Positions 43,277-54,299 of a DNA stretch of 64,000 nucleotides are shown here, piece by piece (positions within the stretch are counted from its first letter, which is position 1; every line of letters starts with the position of its first letter). Origin of the DNA: Hirsutella rhossiliensis (taxonomy: Eukaryota > Ascomycota > Sordariomycetes > Hypocreales > Ophiocordycipitaceae); NCBI RefSeq assembly GCF_020360975.1, contig NW_025408669.1, positions 2,852,001 to 2,916,000 of the forward strand, given 5' to 3'. The notes below the pieces were generated by a model that made no database searches, was not told where the DNA came from, and worked only from the letters and a program-made list of their open reading frames with translations. Made by a program: the position numbers and the translations under genes.

Positions 43277-43514
43277 TGTAAGAGGCTGGCCCGGAGTTTG
43301 TTCAACTAACAGGTGCCTATGTGTTGTCTATCTAGAGCTGAGGAGGAAAGGAAGCTGAACTTGAGGCGTAGCCTCGAGTGCGAGCTTATATTACCCTTCA
43401 CAGAAATGTTCTCGCAGCTTCCGGGTCCGCGGAGCGGGGCCGGTGCTGCCACCCGAGCACGACCCACCGGACCCGGTACAACCGGGTCCACCAAGCCGGG
43501 CACAGCCCGTGACA
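43277..43514 (-). repeat. Ty3 element 5' LTR (238 bp)
   Basis: Upstream LTR, near-identical to 37692-37928. Confidence 0.92.
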
Positions 43515-43519
43515 TCCGT

Positions 43520-43864
43520 TAAAGCGAGTGATCCGTGTTACGCCACTGTACGATGCAGACAGGCCCGCAGCTTTTCCTGCGGTGGGTATCAGGGATGAGC
43601 GTGATGCAGGATCATGCTGATTTCTTTCCCCTCGTCTTGACAATACATTAAACATATACATGGGAGGTCCGAAGGTGGCGAAGCTTTCCGCGTACGAAGT
43701 CTCATGACAAGGGGACGGTTGTCCACCTCGGCATCAGCTTCGGAAAACAAAGTAACCTCTGGAGACCTGCATTGAGGTGAGCGGCTCTCAGGAGTGTACC
43801 GGTCCAGAATTGTGGCTATTAGGAATCTGTCTGTCTTGGTGGCAAACTCAAGCTGTGCAAAATA
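43520..43864. other. Spacer downstream of FunK1
   Basis: No gene recognised. The first bases continue the ATCCGTTAAA repeat cut by the Ty3 element. Confidence 0.5.
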
Positions 43865-46210
43865 TCAATCGTTCAGTTGTTTACCGATAGCCTCGTCGTA
43901 TGCTACTATGATGGAGTTGTAGAGTTGGCTTGGATCCCCTGTAGGGGTTCCAACACTCATCCTCTCGTCCTTATCCAAGGGAAAGAGAATCTTTCTAATC
44001 CTCAGACAGAGAGGCCTAAGGACGCGGAATTTTTCTGGGAACTCATCCATAACCTCCTCAAGACCATCAACGCTCATGTGATACGCTTTGGTTCGCGCAA
44101 TATCCTTGAAACCTCCAATCTCCCACTTCCGCAGAACGCTCTCCTGAGGCGGCTCCTCTTCGCCGCTAAACCCGTTGGTCCATGAGAAGCGCGCACACAT
44201 CCAGAGGAGGACGTAGAAAAACGACTCAAGGTCATGACGGTAAGTGTGGTCGGCCTTTCGCAGCACCTCGATCGCCATGAACTGCATTGTACCGGTCTGG
44301 TGCCGTGCTCCACTCGGCCCGCTGTCCTTGACTTTGGCTAGATCGAGGTCAATAAGCATGCCCTTGAAGCCATCAGCAATCTTCGGATCCGTAACAATGA
44401 TATTGTTAGAGGAGATATCTCGGTGTAGGATGCTGCCAACGGTATAGAGCGACTGGTGTGCTCTGATAGCGTCTCGGAGTGCCTCTAGTAGCTCAAGAAT
44501 TGATCCGAAATCGCTAATGACGCGGCCGGCTGGTGAAGTGACGAGGCAGGAGTAGACTCGGTTCTCAAAGGGATCCTCAGGATTGGGTGTGTACAGACTC
44601 AGTATTGACTTGTCGCTTGGCCGCTGCTCTTCAAAATCCGAGTTTGGCCTGGACTTCTGGCTGTTAGACCGCGACCTTTTTGATCGTGTTGTGTTCTCAG
44701 ATGATGACTTGCGCTTGTCGGTCAGTTTCTTGACGCTAACGATAGCGAAAGAGCTTTGCAAGTCGGTAATCTCTGGGTTCTTGGGGCCGGAAGGCGGTAT
44801 GTCGTACAGAGGCACATCTTCCTCATCCCGAAACTTATGAGGTTTTGGAAAAACCAACCCCTTCCGCATGTCGGCAATTGTGGTGATCGGACGATAAGCC
44901 TCAACTCTCGCCAGCCCCTTGACGCCTCTTTTCGCTGCGAGCTCGAGATGCTCCACCTCCGGTTTCCGCTTATCCGATGCCCACGAGAGCTTGGCGACAT
45001 GGCCTTTTCGCGTTCGGTAGCAACAAGTCCCACGACATACCACGGCCCGCTGTCTGACCAGCAGCTCTTTCAACTCAATCCTCACCTCTTTGCCGTTCGT
45101 GTCAGCGCAAGTGACATAGCGATGACCTTTCTTTCGCTCAATGAACACGTCTAGGCCCATTTCGTCGTCATCCATTGTGGCATATCCAACGAGAGCTCGC
45201 GCAAACTTATCAGGCTCGTTGTGAATGTCGAATGACCCCGAGCTGTATGGCCCAGACCGATCGAAGACCCAGAGCTCCATCTTGGAAGCGCAGAGGGAGA
45301 ACGCGTGGACAAATCGGCGCGTCGGCTGGTCGGCGAAGACACCCCGCACATACCGCGTGAGCTGGAGGAGAGTCGCCTTGAACTTGTCCGATTTCTTTTG
45401 CTCTCCAACAACGAGAACGTCCTTGTAGGTAAAGGTGCTGTTGGCTTTCCTGGCTGGCTTTTGAAAGAAGAGATCCATCTGGCCTTTCCGTTCCTTGAAT
45501 TGGTTGGCGGTTCGGGTGGTGTATAACTTGTGGGGTGCATCAGTCAAGAAGCGTTCTTCAAGCGCACAGAGCCATGTCCAGACCGGGTCTTCATCGGGAG
45601 TGGACGGGAAGTTCGTCCATTTCTTTCCGTCGTGCGCCACCATCATCCTATTAAGCATCTCTTTCTGTTCTTTGCGCCAGCTCTTGGAGTCGAAGAACTT
45701 GTCGCAGAATCCTCCCACATTGCGAAAGGTGCAGTCTTTGATCTCGAAGAAGAGCTCTCCTTCGACAATGTCGCGAGTTTCGCTATCGGCAAGTCGGCTC
45801 GAGCTGGTCTTGACGGGTGTTCCCTTGTAGGTTGGGACGATGCTGGATGGAGGGGGAGTGAGGGAGCTGAGGGTGTCGATGAGACTGAGGACGGCATCCC
45901 AAATGTTGACGTCAGGAGCATTGTCCACGACAGAGGAAATGAGAGGGCGGAATGGCTCAAGAGTCATCCCACCTCCTCGAACACGCTGCTGTATTGAGAA
46001 TAGCCTCGTAGCCACATTGCCGCTTGCGTCTGGGAAAGGGAGGCGAAATGCCGCCGTAGAGCTAACCAACGCTCCGACGAGACTTGCAATCTCATCCCAC
46101 AGTAATTGGTCGTTTTGGTCGCAATCGCCTAGCTTGATCCGGAAACGATCTAAGGTATCATTGAGCGGGTTCTCTGAGATGATGCTGATCTGTTGCTCTG
46201 AAAGGGTCAT
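43865..46210 (-). CDS. FunK1-type fungal protein kinase, 781 aa
   Basis: One uninterrupted frame starts MTLSEQQISIISENPL. Residues about 150-440 form the N-terminal half of the FunK1 family (KDCTFRNVGGFCDKFFDSKS, EERFLTDAPHKLYTTRTANQ). A Ser/Arg linker with a basic patch (TTRSKRSRSNSQKSRPNS) lies near 500. The kinase core has the catalytic loop HRDISSNNII at 596 and the metal-binding DLDLAK with DLA at 623-625 (Leu in place of Phe of DFG, usual in this family). HDLESFFYVLLWM follows. All catalytic residues are seen, so it may be active. It lies between two 194-bp direct repeats, beside a young Ty3 element. FunK1 genes often expand in repeat-rich fungal DNA; its substrate is unknown. Confidence 0.9.
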   Translation of the reverse strand: MTLSEQQISIISENPLNDTLDRFRIKLGDCDQNDQLLWDEIASLVGALVSSTAAFRLPFPDASGNVATRLFSIQQRVRGGGMTLEPFRPLISSVVDNAPDVNIWDAVLSLIDTLSSLTPPPSSIVPTYKGTPVKTSSSRLADSETRDIVEGELFFEIKDCTFRNVGGFCDKFFDSKSWRKEQKEMLNRMMVAHDGKKWTNFPSTPDEDPVWTWLCALEERFLTDAPHKLYTTRTANQFKERKGQMDLFFQKPARKANSTFTYKDVLVVGEQKKSDKFKATLLQLTRYVRGVFADQPTRRFVHAFSLCASKMELWVFDRSGPYSSGSFDIHNEPDKFARALVGYATMDDDEMGLDVFIERKKGHRYVTCADTNGKEVRIELKELLVRQRAVVCRGTCCYRTRKGHVAKLSWASDKRKPEVEHLELAAKRGVKGLARVEAYRPITTIADMRKGLVFPKPHKFRDEEDVPLYDIPPSGPKNPEITDLQSSFAIVSVKKLTDKRKSSSENTTRSKRSRSNSQKSRPNSDFEEQRPSDKSILSLYTPNPEDPFENRVYSCLVTSPAGRVISDFGSILELLEALRDAIRAHQSLYTVGSILHRDISSNNIIVTDPKIADGFKGMLIDLDLAKVKDSGPSGARHQTGTMQFMAIEVLRKADHTYRHDLESFFYVLLWMCARFSWTNGFSGEEEPPQESVLRKWEIGGFKDIARTKAYHMSVDGLEEVMDEFPEKFRVLRPLCLRIRKILFPLDKDERMSVGTPTGDPSQLYNSIIVAYDEAIGKQLND

Positions 46211-46345
46211 CTTGGGTTTGAACAGTGAGCATGGGCTGATTGATTGTTGTTAGAGGAAAAACGAAAAACCGAGGAGAGGAAACAAGTAACTAGAATCAAA
46301 AGACGCGACTGGTCACGTGCGCGTCGCGCAGCTTCCCTGAAACCC

Positions 46346-46405
46346 TGTATCTCCACACCATGTATCTCCACACCATGTAACTCCACACCATGTAACTCCA
46401 CTAAC
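46346..46405 (+). repeat. 15-bp tandem repeat, four units, FunK1 upstream region
   Basis: Units of TGTATCTCCACACCA or TGTAACTCCACACCA stand in tandem 135 bp upstream of the kinase start codon; the fourth unit is partly diverged. Confidence 0.85.
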
Positions 46406-46422
46406 CGGTTAGGCGTCATGGT

Positions 46423-46615
46423 ATACGGCAGGCTATAGGGGTGACTGTTGCAAAACCCCAAAATCCGTCACACAAGTGTCGAAATAGGTTAGCGGCATGG
46501 ACATCCGGCCCCGCAGTACACTGCTCCATGTACCTCAGCGTTTATCTCTTTGAATTTTGTCACGTAGCAAAGGTGCAAATACAGCGGCGGGGACGCAGCG
46601 GACCAGCAGAGCGCA
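46423..46615 (+). repeat. 193-bp direct repeat, right copy
   Basis: Partner of 36978-37171. It lies upstream of the kinase and is followed by the 3' end of a LINE. Confidence 0.85.
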
Positions 46616-47077
46616 GGCCTGTCAATGGCGAAATTGGAGGATGAAATGTACGGATAGGAGCAAAATGTGGGGCTTCTGGGTGTTGCAGTCGAAAGTGGAG
46701 GATCTGTAAATAGTTTAGTTTAGTTTAGTGTATTTTCCGTCCAGCAACTTTTGGTCGCTCAGGTCTCCGTAGGGGAGCACAGGACGTGCTGAGCTAGCAG
46801 GTGTCTACATGCTACATATCGTACACTTCACCCACTATCCAGCATTTCATCGGCTCAACGGCGCTCATGACAAACCTGTTGCCCGTCAGCGGGACGTCCA
46901 GGCACGAAGAGAAAGCTGTCCCGTGGTCAGATCAGCCAATTTGCTTCTGGGGCCTTGCAGCCCTTGATGACCTCGGCGATCGCATGGTCGCGAGACCTTG
47001 ACGCCGCCCGAGATCGGAGCAGGTAACAGAAAGAATTGAGAGGAAAAGGTAGGGTGAGAGAGGAGAATGATGACCGT

Positions 47078-50000
47078 CTAGTGGCGTGGGCAGATCCCTC
47101 CGAAGAAGGAGCTCGCTTTCGCCAGCCTGACGAATTTGTCAATGTCCTTGCTGAATGCGCGGTTGATGGCTGCAGGCGGCGAAGGTGCAAGCCGCATACG
47201 ATGCCGTGGCGCAACCTTTCTGCAGTAAAAGATGTGTGCTGGCTCTTTTCGTCGTCCGCACGAGCACGTCAGTCGCGCATCGTCGTGACCAAACCTTTCG
47301 TGGTAGTCAGCAAAATCCCCATGGTGGGTTCTTGCTGCAAGCAAGTTATGAAGCAGGGGCCGAGAGAGCGCCAATTCTGACGGACAGCTGGTTGTGGCTT
47401 TAAGCCTCAGGTCTCTGTATCGCTCCGGCGCAGAGGTTTCCCACCAGGCACTGAAAGCCTCTTTCCGCTGCAGTCGGGCAATTTTTCGCAGATGCGCTAG
47501 CGTCGGTTCGCCATCAGCGGGTTCTGGCAGTGATGCTCCCGCCTTTGCCAGAGCATCAGCCTCCTCGTTGCCTGGGATGTCAGCATGGCCGGGGATCCAA
47601 TGGACCTCCACAGCTCCGTATTTTCGCGCCAAAGATTGAAAGTCAAGGAAGACCTCTTGCGAGGAGTCGTTCGGCGTGCCCCGTAAGCATGTTGCGGTCG
47701 CGAGGTTGTCGAGGCAGACAAAGATGCGGTCAGTTTCTGGAAGGCTCACCGCAGCCTTCAACCCCTCCAATGCACCTTTCGCCTCAGCGTCGAAAACCTC
47801 AGCTGTTCCAAGACGGCCCTTGCCGCTCAAGACGGTGGATCCGTCCCGGTGAACAGCATAGCCGTATCCGATGTGGCCTTCCTCAGAACGAGACCCGTCG
47901 GAGTAGACGACAAGAGTTCGGGGCGATAGTGCCTGAAGCCAGTCGCGAAATTTTTTCGCCGTCTCGTGTTTCGATGCACTCTGCAGAGGCGCAGTCTGCT
48001 CTTCGGCAAATCCGCGCTGCAGTAAAGCAGGTCTCGGGCAGCTCGATAGCATTTCGTCGGCTCGCCGCAGTCTGGTACGGAAGGGCTGTGGCTGTTTCTG
48101 GTACTTCAACTTGATAAGTTTGTTCACGGTCACGACGGGAGCTTTTGGTCGCGACGTGCGCTGGACGAGCGGGTGAGCTTCGTCGAGAGCTTTAAGGCGC
48201 GCAGCAAAGGCCGTCCGACGCCCTTCGAGGAGTAGAGGAACGGGCGGTATTCTCGCCTCCTGTGCAGCACGTTCGTCGGTGTCGTCCTCCACACTGGCAG
48301 AATAGCCCGAAGAGACGTGTAGAGTGCCTTGCTCATCTTCTTGACGAGGTTGCCAATCCCCGACGGCCCCTCCTTGGAAGGCTTCGTCCAGCGCGGGCTT
48401 TTCGGACCAGGGTACCAGGCCTCCGCCGCGTACAGTAGCACGGGGATGACGCAAGCGCAGACGGCTCGTCGCATAGCACTCGGCAGAGGCCATGCTTCGT
48501 GTTCGTCAGTCTCCTAAGATGAAAGGCAACAGCTTGCGCCTTGGCCGTCCATTTCTCGACGTGTGTCTTGAAAGAGAGAGAGCTGTCGAGCCAAACGCCG
48601 AGCCAACGCATCGCTCGATCCGGCCGTTTCTCAAACTCGCCGTGGAGCACCGGCGGCGCCGTCTTGGGCTTCGTTCGAGAGAAGTGCATCACTTCTGTCT
48701 TGTCGGGGTCGAAAGAGATCCCGTTAGCGGCGCCCACGAAAGAAGCTCACGTACATGGTGAGATGCTTCGGCGGTCGTTTCATCAAGGCTATTACCGACG
48801 CATAGAATGGCAGTGTCGTCCGCGTAGCCGAAGCGTCCCTGAGAGTGACCTAGGCGATATATCGGCTCCGTGTACAACAGGAAGAGGATCGGCGAGACGG
48901 GCGACCCTGCGGCAGACGCACTGGAGGGCGATGAATCCGTCACGATGTCTTGATAGCGGATGCGTGCCGATCTGTCCTGCATGAACGAGCCGGCCCAGCG
49001 CGCGAGGTTCGATGGCCATCCTTGTTCTCGTAAGCGGAGGACCAATCTATTGCAGAGAACTGTATCGAAGGCGCCTTGTATATCCAAGGTCACCAGGGTT
49101 GCGACTTGCTTCCGGGCGAATGCCTCCTCGATGTCGTGAACCAAGGCAGCTACGAGATCCACGGCCGACCTCTTCGGAAGCGCGCCGGCTTGTTGTGGGT
49201 GTAGTACGCCGAAGTGGATTGAGCCCCACGCTAGACGCCGTGCAATGAGCCGCTCGAGGCCCTTGCCGAGACAAGACAAAAGGGAGATGGGGCGCCAGGC
49301 GCGAGGTGTAGACAGATCTCTGCGTCCTAGCTTGGCGATCATAACCACTTCTGCCTCCCGAAAAGGTTTCGGATGGTGACCAATGGTGAGGCAGCCTTGA
49401 TACAGCTGATGGACTGCCGATTGCATGCCAGACAGCGCGAAGCATCCGCACCGTGATGTTGTCCGAGCCTGGAGATGTGTTCCCGGTGCGTAGAGTGGCG
49501 TCGCGAGCCTCCTCGAAGGAGACCTGATCGGGAAAGGGAATCATCTTATCCGTGTTCACGGGAATCCACGGGTCTGGGATGTCGTCGCTCGCTGTGCGCC
49601 GCTCCAGAGTTGCTCGCCGCAAGGCGGTGGCTTTCTCCAGCTGCGTCTCGTACACTCGGCCGTCTACTTGCAGGGGAGGTGCCTGGCACGGCCCTGAGGA
49701 TTTTAGCCAGCGGACCGCCCGAAAGACGGAGTCGCCGTCGGCAAAGCTGTCGATCAAATCACGCCAGTAAAGGCGTTTTGCTCGGCGCACTGCATTGTGA
49801 AGCTCCCGCTTGGCTAGCTGCACTTCTCGGTCGAAGCCGAGAGGGTACACCCTCCTCCACGCGCGATAATTGGCCGCCGCCTTTGCGCACTCTTCGTTCC
49901 ACCACCGCGCCCCATGCGTCGTCTTACGGACTGGTCGGCCAGCAGCTCTCGCTGCACAACCAAGAAGGTCCACCAGCGCCGACGCAAAGTTGTCCAGCTC

Positions 50001-50801
50001 GGAGGGAGTTGAGGTTGTAGTCGGGATGAAAGCTGCACCGGCTTCTACCAGCTCGACAAATCGCTTCAATTCCTCATCGGAGTTGAGGCGGATCTTGCAT
50101 AATGGAAGGGGTGCTAGGGCTTGACTAGGCAGCGTGATACTAAGAGTAAAGTGGTCGGACCCGGTTGCTAAATGATCCTCAACAATCGCGTCCGCCAAAG
50201 GTATATTGGAGAAGGCGAGATCGATCGTGCTGCCGCGCGCGTTAGTCGGGACATCGACAGCATTCAATAAGCTGAGTCGGTTATCCATGGCCCAGAACGC
50301 GATGTCTTCGCCGCGGTGCTCTTGTCGGCCGGCCTGCCAGCTGGGATGCTTAGCGTTGAAGTCGCCAGATACAAGGCATTTATCCGTCGCGCACCAACCC
50401 AGCAGTATTTCCAAAGCCGCGTCGTAGTCCGGCTGCCGATAGAAGTTAACTACTGTCGTCCCGTTCACGGCGAGCCAAAGGATGTCACGAGTCGCCGCAG
50501 GTCTCTTTTGATCAGCGACGAGGCCTGCGGAGCGCCGGACGTATGTCATGACTCTCGGACGAGTGTCGCGGCCGTCCCAGTCGGTGACGGGTGAGAATGT
50601 GTCGTAGGCCGGATGCGTCTTGGTGAGGCATCGGCCGTCTTTAAGTCCTGTCCATGGTTCCTGCAGCAGGATAATGTCGTATCGCTCCGAATCAGCCAGC
50701 GCGAGCGCAGTGTCATGCGCCGGAGGGATCTTGCCCACGTTGGCTTGGAAGACTCGCAAGGCCCTCCTGTCGCTTCGATTGTTGGGATGACGGTGATGCA
50801 T
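47078..50801 (-). pseudogene. LINE ORF2: endonuclease, reverse transcriptase, RNase H
   Basis: Starts at 50801. The endonuclease has VFQANVGKIP, LLQEPWTG, VSGDFNAKHPSWQ and GSDHFTLSI. A shift near 49430 leads to reverse transcriptase (MIAKLGRRDLSTPRAWRPIS, DIQGAFDTVL, GSPVSPILFLLY, FGYADDTAIL). Further shifts near 48735 and 48480 precede a C-terminal RNase H (VVYSDGSRSEEGHIGYG, VHWIPGHADIPGNEEADAL) and a CCHC-like end (CSCGRRKEPAHIFYC). An RNase H behind the reverse transcriptase is known for the Tad/I group. The enzyme would nick target DNA and copy its own RNA there. Confidence 0.87.
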
Positions 50802-50811
50802 TAGGGCAGCG

Positions 50812-52478
50812 TCACAGGGCTAGTGCGTCGTTTCTTCGACGGGACGACAGGGGTGAACTGGTTGTTATCGCTAGCGTGCGGCGGCGTCGTGGCCACGACA
50901 ATGCAAGGGTGAGAAGCGGCTCGCTCTGGGTGGCGCTTCTGCCGGAGCTTCCATCCTCTCCAGCTGCCTGCGACTCCGAAGAACGTAACTGACTCGAATC
51001 AGGGCTCTGACAAGACTGCTCGGGCACGTTGTGGTTTGGTGTCTGTCTTTTCTGCTGCGCGAAGAGCTGAGCTCCCGCCTGCCTCACCAGACCCTTCTCC
51101 TCTTTCGTCAGGCGCCGTACAATGCCATGAACGCGCTTGGGGCGCGCAGGGCATTTAGGGTCATCAGCGCAATGTGGCCCGAGGCAGTTTGCGCACTGCT
51201 TGAGGGCTGCGCACTCTTGGCTACGATGGTTGGTCTTGCCGCAACGTCTGCAGCGCGCCGTCCGGTTGCAGCTGTGGCGAGCGTGGAAATCCCAGCATTT
51301 ATTGCATTGGCTAGGAATGCTGGGTTTGTCGATGTAACGGGCGAGACGGCTGGCGCCGAATAGTCTCCAGGGTCTTTGTGTGGGTTCCAGGAAGGACACA
51401 ATCAGGGTCTGGGTGGGCATGTCACCCGAGTCGTGTCGCGATAGACGTATGCTGATGGGCTTCAGTCCGGTTTGGCAGGTAATCTCTTCTTTGACAGCCT
51501 CCTCGTAGTTGATCACGACACCTCGTAGGTCTGTGAGCCTACGAGGACAATCGGCCACTACATAAGAATGCCATTTCTGGCTTGTCTCGACGGCCGCGGC
51601 TTCCAGGTCTACGGCCCAATCCGCCTGCCGTTGCACAAGTAAGTCACGCGTGGCCACATCCGATGCCTGGATGGCCCAGCCCGTGTTTACCGGGAAGGCT
51701 GCCGGAATGCGGCGCAGGTCAATACCGACTCTAGCGGCGATGTGGGTCCGGATTGCGTATCTTTCGTGGTTTCGGGCCGGAGCGTCAGCGTCAAGTCGGA
51801 CGAAGACACGGAGGTCTTCCTTCGGTGGGGCTACGGGCGGTCGTCCTGGCAGACGAGTGGTGGTCTGTGGTTTTCGCTGTGGTGGGGCGGAGGCTGTAAG
51901 GCCAGCTGTCCTTGCTTCGGCTTGCCGGATGCGAGAACGCTGCTGTACGTGGGCTTCGGTGGTTCCTCGAGTTCGGCAAGCGATTGAGTCCAGAATTTGA
52001 GAAATTTGGCGACTTGCTTGGCGATGCTGTTTTCGGTGCCAGACGTGAACTGCTTTGCTGCTTGTTCGAATGATTCGCTAAAGACCCGTAAGACTGCCAG
52101 CTTGGCGTTATGGGCTGCCGTTTTGTCGCGAGCAATTTTCGTGGCCGCTTCGAGAATTGAGACTGGCGCGTGCTCAGTGGACTGGGCCGAGTCGAGGAGA
52201 TTCGGGGCTTCTTCCAGCTGCGCTCCTTCCGTGACGGCAGCTTCAGGCGTTTCGGTGGAAGAGATTGGCTGGGCCAGCTGCTGGGCCGCGGGAAACGAGT
52301 CGTGTCGGCGAGCTTCCGTCGGGTAGCGAGGTCGGAGATGCGATATGTGAGCCGCTGAATTTGGCGGCGATCGTTTGCCTTGTCTCGAGGCATTGGAGTC
52401 GACATGCGAACCTGAGGCTGGTGCCATGGCCGCTGCCGGCGCTTGCGCGCGGCTCAATTGGAGTTTTGTCAAGAGCAC
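50812..52478 (-). pseudogene. LINE ORF1 (Gag-like, three zinc knuckles)
   Basis: First frame from 52478: Ser/Ala/Pro-rich start, then a helical part (LRVFSESFEQAAKQFTSG). A one-base shift near 51830 leads to the second frame, with three zinc knuckles in a row: CNKCWDFHARHSC, CRRCGKTNHRSQEC and CANCLGPHCADDPKC. It ends at 50812, ten bases before ORF2. Such proteins coat LINE RNA. Confidence 0.82.
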
Positions 52479-52576
52479 TTGTTAAGCGAAAGTATGTGAG
52501 AATATGCTACTTTCTTAACACTTGCGTGCCAAGAAAGTAAAAATACAAGGAAGGATGGCCGATAACAGTACAATTC

Positions 52577-52830
52577 AATTCAATTCAATGTATTTTTCGT
52601 CCAGCAGCCGTAGGCCGCTCAGGTCTCCGCGAGGGAGCACAGGACGTGCTGGGCTAGTGGCTATCTACATGCTGCATATCCATAATGAGCCCGTCGCCCG
52701 TCAGCGGGACATCCAGGCGTAGTGGAAAAAGCTGCCTGTAAATAGGTCAACAAAAAGTGGTGAGGGCCTTGCAACCCGCGGAGGCCTCAGCAGGCACATG
52801 GTCACGAGACCTTGTGCGACGGCGTGCGGT
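52577..52830 (-). repeat. Second LINE 3' UTR fragment
   Basis: It resembles the 3' UTR of the LINE at 46731-47000 (shared CGCTCAGGTCTCCG..GGGAGCACAGGACGTGCTG and CGTCAGCGGGAC). It ends in its own simple tail (AATTCAATTCAATTCAA on the plus strand). It is the 5'-truncated end of another copy, right beside the 5' end of the long LINE. Confidence 0.75.
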
Positions 52831-53335
52831 ATAGGGTATATGTCGTTATCTGATGCCTTGGACAGCTGACGTCAATATCCGTTTGCCGCAAGAGGATCCG
52901 CTCGGCCGACACGCAAAAAGGCGTAACAGAATGGAACGTCCCAGGCCGACTTACTGAGCTAACACGTTAGTCGAAGCTTTGGAGTAGAAGCACCAAGGAA
53001 ACAGTGACACCCTGAAAGACAATAACCTGTGCCCTTATGAGCGGCAGACAAAGCAAATACCTCCAAACAAGGGCTGCACCACTGCAAGTAGATCTGCGTC
53101 GATACAGGAGCGGATCTATGGGGCGGCTACCGCTTCAAGTAGTGATCAAGGGTGAAGCAAAGTCGTTTAAGCCAAATGAGTCATTATCGCTGTTCATGGC
53201 CTGGATTGATGGCTGGTGCATAACGTCCAGGTAATGACGAACAAGCGATGTTTCTGATGTTTCTGGAACGGGCCTCGGATTTTTCGGACGTGTTGAGTAG
53301 CATCATGACTGCGGGGTTTGGTAAATGGGTCTAGA
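52831..53335. other. No supported gene
   Basis: A 65-codon plus-strand frame (53037-53234) has no known domain. Confidence 0.4.
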
Positions 53336-53406
53336 TGTCACGAAAAATCAAGCCACCTGTTGTTCAGGCGGTATGTTCAATTGAACATCAAATCTGCTTC
53401 GCGACA
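53336..53406. mobile_element. 71-bp mini-element, copy 1
   Basis: Starts TGTCACGAAAAATC, ends CTTCGCGACA, and holds the 16-bp perfect palindrome ATGTTCAATTGAACAT. It differs from copy 2 (54422-54492) at one base. No target duplication is visible here. Confidence 0.75.
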
Positions 53407-54299
53407 TAGGTACATAGAATATCCCGAGTACCTGGACTAAGGACCGTGTGTAGCACCTAACCACTCCATCTAGCAATTCTGAGGCTCTGAGGCCGGTCGG
53501 AAATTCGGGGCCCTTTCCCCGTCAGCGGGTTCCAGGCACGGCAGTGAAGCCGTAATAGTAGTCAGTCTTTGGCCGAGGCCGGGTGACTGAGAAAGCCCAC
53601 GAAGTCATGGGCCGGCCGCAAGCCCCGTAGCAATGTTAGTCGGGGATTCGCCCCGATGGCGATTGTCTTCTCCGCAGGAGCGTTCGATCCGGGCCACTTC
53701 GTGGTTATGACAGTCGGCGAAGTCCCCGTGCCTGCTCCTCGTAGCAAGCAGGTGGTGGAGGTGTTGTCGATTGGTGTGCAGCCCGGGGACACCCGGGTGA
53801 GGCCTTGAGCTCTAGGCTCTTGTAGCTCCTCGGGGCCCCCGCGGCCCACCAGTCCAAAGGAAGTCGTGGCCGCTGGGCGGCAGAAAGGGCCGCAAGGCGG
53901 CAAAGGTCGGAGCCGCGAGACGGCAGAAGGAGTCAGAGCCGCAAGGCGGCACAAGGCGAGGCCAGCCAGTAAAGGCGGCAGAGGGTGCGAGGCAGCGCGA
54001 GGCGTGCCAGGAAGGGCGAGAAGAAGTCGGGCCGCGAGGCGGCAGAAGTCGAGGCCAGCCAGTAAAGGCGGCAGAAGAAGGCGATGCCGCGAGGCGGCAG
54101 AAGGCGAGGCAGCGCGAGGCATGCCGTTATTCGAGACCAGCTTCCCAAGAGGAGACGAACTCTCCAAAGTCTGCCTTTGGTGCTTGCTAGAGCCCCGTTA
54201 GGGCTAGAGAGGCAGAAGCATGGTCGGGTGACCTGAAAATAATTATCCACTAACAGGCTGCTAACAGCCCGCAGAAGAGAAGAATTTTTACAGGGGAGA
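53407..54299. other. GC-rich LINE-like tail and imperfect GGCGGCA repeats
   Basis: 53500-53760 carries CCCGTCAGCGGG and other GC-rich stretches like those in the LINE 3' UTRs. 53868-54125 is an array of imperfect units built on GCCGCRAGGCGGCA and AGGCCAGCCAGTAAAGGCGGCA. The long minus-strand frame over it (Leu/Ala-rich, repeating PPLLAGLALCRLAA) is the translation of these repeats, not a convincing gene. Confidence 0.55.

Larger units (their letters stand above)
37692..43514 (-). mobile_element. Young Ty3-type retrotransposon with both LTRs
   Basis: LTRs 37692-37928 and 43277-43514 differ essentially by one inserted base. Both start TGTAAGAGGCTGG and end CCCGTGACA in plus-strand reading. The 5-bp duplication TCCGT flanks it (37687-37691, 43515-43519). 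A polypurine tract (AGGGGAGAAAGGGGG) precedes the 3' LTR. Gag begins only about 20 bp after the 5' LTR. It is the best-preserved element in the window. Confidence 0.93.
46711..52478 (-). mobile_element. Tad-like LINE (non-LTR retrotransposon), near full length
   Basis: ORF1, ORF2 and a 3' UTR (47077 to about 46731) follow in order on the minus strand. The 3' end closes with a short TAAAC-type simple tail (plus strand AGTTTAGTTTAGTTTAG at 46713-46729). Frameshifts in both ORFs make it inactive as it stands. Confidence 0.85.

Noticed and set aside
36978..46615. A Starship-type giant element around the FunK1 gene
   Set aside because: No DUF3435 tyrosine recombinase or other Starship hallmark is in the window.
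53562..54167. 201-codon Leu/Ala/Pro-rich frame on the minus strand
   Set aside because: It is the translation of a GC-rich repeat array, with repeating PPLLAGL/CRLAA units and no domain.
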